A stretch of 64,000 nt of DNA from Tenacibaculum sp. MAR_2010_89 (GTDB lineage Bacteria; Bacteroidota; Bacteroidia; Flavobacteriales; Flavobacteriaceae), in the NCBI RefSeq assembly GCF_900105985.1, contig NZ_FNUB01000005.1, forward strand, positions 2,108,001 through 2,172,000, given 5' to 3'. The translations under genes and the position numbers were made by a program. Under the pieces are notes generated by a model. The model saw nothing but the letters and a program-made list of their open reading frames with translations. It did not search any database and was not told the origin of the DNA. Shown here one piece after another: positions 45,301 to 52,340 of this stretch (positions within the stretch are counted from its first letter, which is position 1; each line of letters starts with the position of its first letter).

Positions 45301-45771
45301 ATGGAAACTACAATATTAGGATTAGATAAAAAGAAGACAGAAAACTTAGTAGAAGAATTAAATGTTCTATTAGCTAATTTTCAAATATACTATCAGAATG
45401 TAAGAGGACTTCACTGGAATATTAAAGGAAAAAACTTTTTTGAATTGCATGTTAAATTTGAAGAGTTTTATACAGATGCACAAGAAAAAGTAGATTTAAT
45501 TGCTGAACGTATTTTAACTCTACAAGGAGTACCTTTACATACTTTTAACGATTACAGTAGTTTGGCTAAAGTTCCTGTAGGGAAAAATATTTATGAAGAT
45601 GTTAAAGCTGTAGAATTAGTAGTTGAGTCTTTATCAGAACTGTTAAAAATTGAAAGAAGTATTTTAGAATTATCTGATGATGCAGATGACGAAGGAACAA
45701 ATTCTATGATGAGTGATTTCATATCAGAACAAGAAAAAACATTATGGATGATGAATGCTTGGTTAGGCTAA
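45301..45771 (+). CDS. dps: Dps family DNA-protection / iron-storage protein
   Basis: A 156-residue ferritin-like subunit that forms a 12-mer, oxidising Fe(II) with peroxide and storing it. Inter-subunit ferroxidase ligands H38, H50, D65 and E69 (in GLHWNIKG, FELHVKF and EKVDLIAERI) have the canonical 12-15-4 spacing. It lacks a long basic N-terminal tail, so DNA binding may be weak. Divergent from oxyR. Confidence 0.95.
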   Translation: METTILGLDKKKTENLVEELNVLLANFQIYYQNVRGLHWNIKGKNFFELHVKFEEFYTDAQEKVDLIAERILTLQGVPLHTFNDYSSLAKVPVGKNIYEDVKAVELVVESLSELLKIERSILELSDDADDEGTNSMMSDFISEQEKTLWMMNAWLG

Positions 45772-45793
45772 ATCATCTTTTTTTTAAGGGGAG

Positions 45794-45826
45794 AAAAAGA
45801 CAACATTAATTTGTTGTCTTTTTTAT
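45794..45826 (+). terminator. Terminator of dps
   Basis: AAAAAGACAACA (45794-45805) pairs with TGTTGTCTTTTT (45812-45823) around TTAATT, followed by further Ts. Flanking sequence (GAGAAAAAGA and GTCTTTTTTATTTTA) is shared with the region just past the lodB-like stop near 51285-51315. Confidence 0.88.
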
Positions 45827-45827
45827 T

Positions 45828-45899
45828 TTAAGTATATAGTTTTCTTTTTATGTAATAGTATTCATTAATAATTGTAATGTTAGTATCTTTATTTAATGA
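45828..45899 (-). pseudogene. Remnant of a lodB-like gene 3' end
   Basis: Read on the − strand, this short piece gives SLNKDTNIT then IINEYYYIKRKLYT and a TAA stop. The intact LodB-like protein ends SFNKYQETINAV then FNEYYNVKEKLYA. DNA around the stop also matches (GTCTTTTTTATTTTA, ATATAGTTTT, ATAGTATTCATTAA), and the similarity extends past the stop into the intergenic sequence. Upstream of SLNK the similarity ends abruptly at the next remnant. It is the tail of a deleted second copy. Confidence 0.65.
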
Positions 45900-45900
45900 T

Positions 45901-46005
45901 AGTAATAATAAAATCTCTTTATTTCCTAATCCATTTAACTGAATTTTTACTCAGATTGTATCTTTTGAAAAAATAGAAATCTTACAAGTTCTTAAGAAAA
46001 ATTAA
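45901..46005 (+). pseudogene. Remnant of a T9SS sorting domain (gene 3' end)
   Basis: In one frame this reads SNNKISLFPNPFN, a TGA stop, then IFTQIVSFEK joined to IEILQVLKKN and TAA. The intact protease downstream has SNKFSLFPNPFNKSFTLNV and ends TEVLRVLKK, so the order is kept but about 40 codons of the middle are deleted and a stop interrupts it. It abuts the lodB-like remnant, in the opposite orientation. Confidence 0.75.
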
Positions 46006-46022
46006 ATATTTTTTTTTAGCTC

Positions 46023-46060
46023 AAAATCACTTTTTCATTATGTTGAAAAAGTGATTTTTT
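46023..46060 (+). terminator. Hairpin after the T9SS remnant
   Basis: AAAATCACTTTTTCA (46023-46037) pairs with TGAAAAAGTGATTTT (46044-46058) around TTATGT. It occupies the same place relative to the remnant as the hairpin at 51222-51260 does to the intact protease. The central 14 bases are the reverse complement of those of the other hairpin with one mismatch. Confidence 0.8.
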
Positions 46061-46260
46061 TAAATGTTTTAATTTCAATGTAATATTAGTTAAGTTGATT
46101 AAATATTACTTTAAGTGTTAAAAAATGATAAAGAATTTATTTTTTAAGTTAAAGAACTGTTAATTAGGTAGTATAGTATTCGGATGAATTAAAATAGTAT
46201 AAAGTAAAAAGAATAAGTTAAAATAAATTTACCAAAAATACTTATTAAAACCTTTCTATC
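46061..46260 (+). other. Leader region of the large protease gene, no gene seen
   Basis: 200 AT-rich bases with no open frame of note, no exact TAnnTTTG element and no hairpin that I could identify. It presumably holds the promoter and 5' leader of the metalloprotease gene. Confidence 0.4.
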
Positions 46261-49200
46261 ATGAAAAATCAAATATCATTACTCTTAGGAGTATTCGTTT
46301 TTGGTTGTGGATTCTCACAAACTAACAACTTCTGGAAAAAAAACACTCAACCAATTCAAAACAAGACTATTATTTTAGTTGGGAAGAAGATAGTTACGCC
46401 AAATAACACTTATAACCTTAGTGTTGAAAAACTAAAAAAAGTATTGTCTTACTGCCCTAAAAGGTACGAGTCATTTGGTAAATCAAATGTTATTATCACG
46501 CTTCCTAGTGAAGACGGAAAATTTAAAAAATACCGTATAAAGGAGACTAATGTTTTACATCCAGATTTAGCTAAAAAATTCCCAAATATTAAATCTTATG
46601 TGGGTACATCTGTAAGTGGAGAAAATGAATTAGTACATTTTAGTTTGGGGAATAATGACTTTAGGGCTATGATTATGAAGTCAGATGCTACAATAATTAA
46701 TATCAAGCATCCTACTATCAATAGTAAAATGTATATGATTACTTCAAAAAAGGAAAAATCAGAACCTATAAGTTGCCAAACTACAGATAATTATTTCGAA
46801 AATTTTTTAGAAAAAAAGACAACAGGATCTAAAGAGCTACCAAAAAGAGCCAGAAGAGATGCTAATGATAGTCGTCTTAGAGTTTATCGAATGGCCATAG
46901 CAGTAACGGGAGAATTGTCTAAAATATATACAGATAAAGCAAGTGTTACAAATGGTTCAGTTCAACAAAGGAAAGCTGCTGTACTTGCTGAGTTAAATGC
47001 ACTCATGACAAGGGTGAATGCGGTTTATGAACGAGATTTAGGAACTACATTTGAATTAGTACCTAACATTTTAAATTCCATTTTCCTTGATCCAGTAACA
47101 GATGGTATTACACATGGTAATACGGGAATATCTATAAATGAATCTCAAGGTATTCTTGATGCTCAAATAGGTAATGCTAACTATGATATAGGTCATGTTT
47201 TAGATTCAGATGGAACCGGACGTGGAGCTTTAAACTCTGTATGTGTTGATGATAAAAAAGCGCAAGGATCTACAGGTGCGCATCCTTTCACATCTGTAAA
47301 TGATTATTTCTTCCGTACATTCGTTCATGAAATTGGTCATCAATTTGGTGCTAATCACTCGTTTAATAATGCATGTGGTGGTAATCGTTTGGATGAAGGT
47401 GCCGTTGAACCAGGAGGAGGTAATAGTATTATGGCATATCAAGGTTGTGCACCAAATTACGATTTACAAACTTCACATGTTTTCTTTCATGCTAAACAGA
47501 TAGATGAAATGTGGAATCATATTGTAAACACAGCAGATTGTGGTATAACAAAGTCAGTAGGTAATAGTGCACCAGTAGCTAGTATAGGAGGAAATTATAC
47601 GATTCCAAGATCTACTCCATTTATATTAGAAGGATCTGCTACTGATACTAATACACCAGCCAACCAACTAACATATACTTGGGATCAAATGGATAAAGAA
47701 ATAGCTCCTATGCCCCCTCTTGCTACATCAACAGGTGGCCCTTTATTTCGTTTTAAACCACCTACAACATCTCCTATCCGATATATGCCTGATCTTGGTA
47801 CAGTAAAAGCTGGAAATTCTTCTTCTGAATGGGAGGTAACACCTTCTGTTGCTAGAACGATTAATTTTAGATTTACCGTAAGAGATAACCACGCTGGAGG
47901 GGGGAATACAGATTCTAGAGATGCTGTTATTACGGTAGCTGGAAATGCCGGCCCTTTTGTAATAACTTCCCAAAACAGTAGATTTGATGCACCAGTTGGC
48001 TCTACGCAAACAGTAACCTGGAATGTAGCAGGAACTACAGGAAATGGAGTTAATGCAGCAAACGTAGATATTTTATTATCTACAGACGGAGGAAATACAT
48101 ATCCAATAACTTTAGCGTCGGCGGTACCTAATGATGGTTCTCATCAAATTACAATACCAGATGAACAAGGAGGTGTAAATAGAATTATGGTAAGAGGTAC
48201 CAACAATATTTTTTTTGATATTACAAACGCTAACTTTAGCATAACGGATGGTAACTCTGATCCTATGCCTACAAATTATTGTGCTGCTGGTTATCAAGGT
48301 AATAATTATATAGATGAAGTCATCTTTGGAGATATCAATAATAAAAGTGAAAATAGTGGATATTCTGATTTTACCAATCTAGGGACAAATGTTATCAAAG
48401 GCCAACCTGTTACTTTAACGGTTAATCCAGGAATTGATACCTGGGATCCTAATTATTTTGGAGCTTGGATTGATTGGAATAAGGATGGAGATTTTGAGGA
48501 TACAGGTGAAGAAGTTTTATTAACAACCAATGGGCAAGGTGGAGTAACAACAACTGTTGTAGTTCCAAATACTGCAAAAAATGGTGCAACCAGATTAAGA
48601 GTGCGTTATAAATTACATACTGCTCCTGAACCTTGTGGAATAGCATCATCGAAAGGTGACGAAGTAGAAGATTATTTTGTGTTTATTAAAGGTAATTCAA
48701 CTCCAGATTCAGAGGCTCCAAGTACACCAACTAATTTAACTGCTTCTAATATTGAAAGTACTTCTTTAACATTAAATTGGACAGGTTCTATCGATAATAT
48801 AGGAGTATCTGGTTATGATGTATTTAGAAATAATGAAGTGACTCCGATAGGAAGTCCTTCAGGAACTATATTTAATGTTACAGGGTTAACTAAAAATACT
48901 TCTTATTCTTTTTATGTAAAAGCTAAGGATTTTTCTAATAATACTTCTGGAAATAGTAATACTATTAATATAGTAACTAAAGACGGTCCAAGCCCTGGAA
49001 CTGATCCTTGTGCTGCATCTACAACACAAAATAGTACTTTACATATCACGAATGTAAGCTTTGGTTCTATAAATAATAGCTCCACAAATGCAGCATATAA
49101 TGATTTTTCAACTATTTCAACTAATCTTTCAGTGGGGCAGTCGGAAACAATTACTATTGACGTAAATAATAGTAGTTGGACATTTAATGACGTAGGAGTT

Positions 49201-51195
49201 TGGATCGATTGGAATAATAATGGTCAATTTGAAACTTCAGAAGAAGTATATGCTCGATATGGAGCTGGCCCTTATTCAGGTAGTGTTACGCCACCTAATA
49301 CAGCTGTTTCGAATACCTTATTACGTATGCGAGTACGATTAGGTTATGGAAGTAGTGAGAGAGCTCAACCATGTGGTACGGATACTTCTTTTGGGGAAGT
49401 TGAGGATTATTCAGTAGTAGTAAGTGGTGGAGTAACTGGTGATACGCAACCCCCAACTGCTCCAAGTGGGTTAGTAGCTTCTAGCATTACAAGTACTTCA
49501 CTAACATTAATATGGACGGATTCTACTGATAATGTAGGAGTAACTGGATATGATGTGTATCAAGGAAACATTAATTTGGGTACAGTTACAGGAACTTCGT
49601 ATAATGTGATTGGTTTAACTGGAAATACTTCTTATAGTTTTACCGTTAGGGCTAAAGATGCAGCAAGTAATCAATCTACTGAAAGTAATATAGCAAATGT
49701 AACAACTACAGGAGGTACAAATCCTGATCCAACATTACCAACAGGTTATTGTAATGCAGGAAGTCAAGGAACCAATTATATAGGTGGAGTTACATTTGGA
49801 AGTATTAATAATACGAGTCAAAATAGTAATTATACAAATTTTACAGCTCAAAGCACAAACGTTTCTATTGGACAAACCTTAACATTAACTGTAACTCCAG
49901 GAATCACAGCTTCTAATTGGTCGGCTAATGTAGTTGGTGCCTGGATTGATTGGAATAGAGATGGTGATTTTACAGATGCTAATGAAGAAGTTTTAATGAA
50001 AACTCCTGGTACTGGTGGTGAAACAACTTCAGTTACTGTACCCAATAATGCTCAATCTGGAGCCACTAAGTTACGTGTACGTTACAGATGGGCAAGTAAT
50101 CCTAATCCTTGTGGAACTAGTGCTAATGATGGTGATGAAGTAGAAGATTATGTAGTTGTAATTGGTGGTAGTACTGGTGATACACAAGCACCAAGTACGC
50201 CAACAAATTTACTAGCTTCTAATGTAAATGAAACAACCTTAACATTAAACTGGACTGCTTCTACAGATAATGTAGGGATAACAGGATACGATATATTTCG
50301 TGGAGGAACTTATATTGTTACAGCTACAGGTACAACTTACAGTGTAACTGGTTTAACTGCTAATACAGCGTATACTTTCTCTGTTAGAGCTAAGGATGCA
50401 GCGGGTAATCAATCAGCTTCGAGTAATACCGTTAATGTTACCACCCAACAAACGAATCCAAATCCTACCTATTGTTTTGCTACAGGGAATGATGGACCAG
50501 AGGGGATATCAAATGTTGTTTTTGCTGGAATTAATAATTCTTCTGTAAGAAATGTTTCTGGATATGATGACTTTACTTCTATTTCTACTAATGTAAATGT
50601 AGGGACAAGTCATAACCTTACAGTTACAATACTGGGTTATCAAGGAGGTAGTAATGATGAAATCTATGCATTCTTTGATTGGAACCGTGATGGTGATTTT
50701 TCGGATGCAGGAGAGGAATTTACTTTGATTAAGACAAATGGCCTTACAGGTGCAATATCAGTAACGGTACCACAAACGGCAATAACAGGTTCAACAAGAA
50801 TGCGTTTACTAGTCTCATATTATGATACAGAAAAGAATCCATGTGATACTGGTACCAATGATGTACGATATGGAGAGTATGAAGATTATACAATTAATGT
50901 AACGAACTCTAGTGCTAATGCTAGTCCTAGTTTATTTAGTAACGGCAGTAATAAGTTTTCTTTATTTCCAAATCCATTTAATAAAAGTTTTACTTTGAAT
51001 GTAACTTCTTTTAAAAGTACTAACTTTAATGTAAGTATTTATGATATCGTTGGAAGACAGATTTACTCTCAAGAATACAATGGAAATCAAACTAAAATAG
51101 AAAATTTAGGTGAACGTATTACCGCTCCTGGTAACTATTTTATTAGAATTCAATCTAATGATAGAACAGAAGTCTTAAGGGTTCTTAAAAAATAA
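46261..51195 (+). CDS. Secreted reprolysin-like metalloprotease with four GEVED and three FN3 domains, T9SS cargo
   Basis: 1644 residues: signal peptide (to CGFSQT, about residue 20), propeptide ending at the basic site RARRD (near 200), then an M12B-like catalytic domain with HEIGHQFGANH at 356-366. Downstream modules alternate GEVED, FN3, GEVED, FN3, GEVED, FN3, GEVED; the GEVED blocks carry DWNKDGDF/DWNRDGDF loops and GDEVEDY or GEYEDY ends. A T9SS type A domain (FSLFPNPFNKSF to VLRVLKK) closes it. It is exported through T9SS and probably degrades external protein. The modules closely resemble those of the M28 peptidase. Confidence 0.94.
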   Translation: MKNQISLLLGVFVFGCGFSQTNNFWKKNTQPIQNKTIILVGKKIVTPNNTYNLSVEKLKKVLSYCPKRYESFGKSNVIITLPSEDGKFKKYRIKETNVLHPDLAKKFPNIKSYVGTSVSGENELVHFSLGNNDFRAMIMKSDATIINIKHPTINSKMYMITSKKEKSEPISCQTTDNYFENFLEKKTTGSKELPKRARRDANDSRLRVYRMAIAVTGELSKIYTDKASVTNGSVQQRKAAVLAELNALMTRVNAVYERDLGTTFELVPNILNSIFLDPVTDGITHGNTGISINESQGILDAQIGNANYDIGHVLDSDGTGRGALNSVCVDDKKAQGSTGAHPFTSVNDYFFRTFVHEIGHQFGANHSFNNACGGNRLDEGAVEPGGGNSIMAYQGCAPNYDLQTSHVFFHAKQIDEMWNHIVNTADCGITKSVGNSAPVASIGGNYTIPRSTPFILEGSATDTNTPANQLTYTWDQMDKEIAPMPPLATSTGGPLFRFKPPTTSPIRYMPDLGTVKAGNSSSEWEVTPSVARTINFRFTVRDNHAGGGNTDSRDAVITVAGNAGPFVITSQNSRFDAPVGSTQTVTWNVAGTTGNGVNAANVDILLSTDGGNTYPITLASAVPNDGSHQITIPDEQGGVNRIMVRGTNNIFFDITNANFSITDGNSDPMPTNYCAAGYQGNNYIDEVIFGDINNKSENSGYSDFTNLGTNVIKGQPVTLTVNPGIDTWDPNYFGAWIDWNKDGDFEDTGEEVLLTTNGQGGVTTTVVVPNTAKNGATRLRVRYKLHTAPEPCGIASSKGDEVEDYFVFIKGNSTPDSEAPSTPTNLTASNIESTSLTLNWTGSIDNIGVSGYDVFRNNEVTPIGSPSGTIFNVTGLTKNTSYSFYVKAKDFSNNTSGNSNTINIVTKDGPSPGTDPCAASTTQNSTLHITNVSFGSINNSSTNAAYNDFSTISTNLSVGQSETITIDVNNSSWTFNDVGVWIDWNNNGQFETSEEVYARYGAGPYSGSVTPPNTAVSNTLLRMRVRLGYGSSERAQPCGTDTSFGEVEDYSVVVSGGVTGDTQPPTAPSGLVASSITSTSLTLIWTDSTDNVGVTGYDVYQGNINLGTVTGTSYNVIGLTGNTSYSFTVRAKDAASNQSTESNIANVTTTGGTNPDPTLPTGYCNAGSQGTNYIGGVTFGSINNTSQNSNYTNFTAQSTNVSIGQTLTLTVTPGITASNWSANVVGAWIDWNRDGDFTDANEEVLMKTPGTGGETTSVTVPNNAQSGATKLRVRYRWASNPNPCGTSANDGDEVEDYVVVIGGSTGDTQAPSTPTNLLASNVNETTLTLNWTASTDNVGITGYDIFRGGTYIVTATGTTYSVTGLTANTAYTFSVRAKDAAGNQSASSNTVNVTTQQTNPNPTYCFATGNDGPEGISNVVFAGINNSSVRNVSGYDDFTSISTNVNVGTSHNLTVTILGYQGGSNDEIYAFFDWNRDGDFSDAGEEFTLIKTNGLTGAISVTVPQTAITGSTRMRLLVSYYDTEKNPCDTGTNDVRYGEYEDYTINVTNSSANASPSLFSNGSNKFSLFPNPFNKSFTLNVTSFKSTNFNVSIYDIVGRQIYSQEYNGNQTKIENLGERITAPGNYFIRIQSNDRTEVLRVLKK

Positions 51196-51221
51196 ATAAA
51201 CCTAAATATTTTGTTAATAAT

Positions 51222-51260
51222 AAAACACCTTTTCAACTTAATGAAAAAGGTGTTTTTTTT
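51222..51260 (+). terminator. Terminator after the large protease gene
   Basis: AAAACACCTTTT (51222-51233) pairs with AAAAGGTGTTTT (51245-51256), followed by more Ts. The loop (TTCAACTTAATGAA) is almost the inverted version of the one at 46036. Confidence 0.9.
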
Positions 51261-51312
51261 AATCCCATTTTAAGAGAAAAAGAGATAATATGAATTTATA
51301 GTCTTTTTTATT

Positions 51313-52338
51313 TTACGCATATAGTTTTTCTTTTACATTATAGTATTCATTAAAAACAGCATTGATTGTTTCTTGATATTTATTAAAAGAAGTTCCATCG
51401 TTCTTAGTAATTAAATCATTAATACTTTCACTTGCTTTTAAAGAACAAAATATAGCGTTAGAAATACCATGTGATGAAATAGGATCAAAAGCCATGGCTG
51501 CATCGCCGATAGATAACCAATTATCACCTACAATTTTTTGTGGGATAGATGAGTTTGCTAGTCTTCCAGTAACTTTAAAATTACCAGTAGGTAAATGTTT
51601 TTTTAATATTTTGGTATTGGTTAATATTTCACACCAATTAGAAAAAGTTTTTAATTTTTTATGGAGAGCATCATTTTTTGAAGAGTATAGAGTCATAATT
51701 CTTGTTGTTTCATTTAAATCAGAAACGGTTCCCCATCCACTTTCATATGTCTCAGTAAAAAAACCATATTTAAGCGATTCTTTAGTTTTTGGTAAATAAC
51801 ATATAAAAGCAATGTTATTATCATATGAAATTATAGGTACTTTAAAGAAATTTAAAATAACTCGATTTCGTCCAGTAGCGTCAATAATTAATTCACTATC
51901 AATATTGTATTTAGTATTGTTTAATTGAACAGATGTAGTTGTTGATGTTATGTTCTTTAGTAAATTATAGTTTATTATTCTTGATTTTACTTTTTTTTCT
52001 AATTCTGAAATGACCTTTCTTTTGTTTAGTTTTAATCCATATTTAAACGGATTATGTTTGAAAAAATCTTCACTATGAAAAATATTGTTCCATATTGATT
52101 GATAGCCATATGTTTTGGAAGCACATTCTTCAAATAGAGTAAGTAAGTCAATGTTTTTTAATAGGCTAAGTGTAGAAGGAGGTATAGTTTCTGCAAGAAT
52201 AGTAGCAGATGTATTTACTTCTTTGTTAAGTAGTATACATTCAATTCCTTTTTTTTCTAATAAATAACATAAAATGAGTCCTGAGACTCCTTTCCCAACA
52301 ATAAGTACTTTTGTTTTTAAGTGTGTCTCAGGATTCAT
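51313..52338 (-). CDS. LodB-like FAD-dependent oxidoreductase
   Basis: 341 residues of a glucose-inhibited/PHBH-type flavoprotein: FAD Rossmann motif VGKGVSGLILCYLLEKKG near residue 13, and GDAAMAFDPISSHGI near 285 binding the flavin ribityl. LodB proteins are the helper flavoenzymes needed to make the tryptophylquinone cofactor of LodA oxidases. It starts 2 bases after the LodA-like stop, a coupled operon. Relatives include tryptophan halogenases, but no KWWI-type halogenase motif was noticed. A broken copy of its 3' end lies at 45828. Confidence 0.85.
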   Translation of the reverse strand: MNPETHLKTKVLIVGKGVSGLILCYLLEKKGIECILLNKEVNTSATILAETIPPSTLSLLKNIDLLTLFEECASKTYGYQSIWNNIFHSEDFFKHNPFKYGLKLNKRKVISELEKKVKSRIINYNLLKNITSTTTSVQLNNTKYNIDSELIIDATGRNRVILNFFKVPIISYDNNIAFICYLPKTKESLKYGFFTETYESGWGTVSDLNETTRIMTLYSSKNDALHKKLKTFSNWCEILTNTKILKKHLPTGNFKVTGRLANSSIPQKIVGDNWLSIGDAAMAFDPISSHGISNAIFCSLKASESINDLITKNDGTSFNKYQETINAVFNEYYNVKEKLYA

Positions 52339-52340
52339 AA

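Noticed and set aside
45772..46260. A small intact gene between dps and the protease
   Set aside because: The only protein-like signals are the two interrupted tails described; no frame is open beyond about 35 codons with a plausible start.
47230..48649. Open frames antisense to the large protease gene
   Set aside because: They lie fully inside a well-supported coding region, show no domain and result from its biased codon use.
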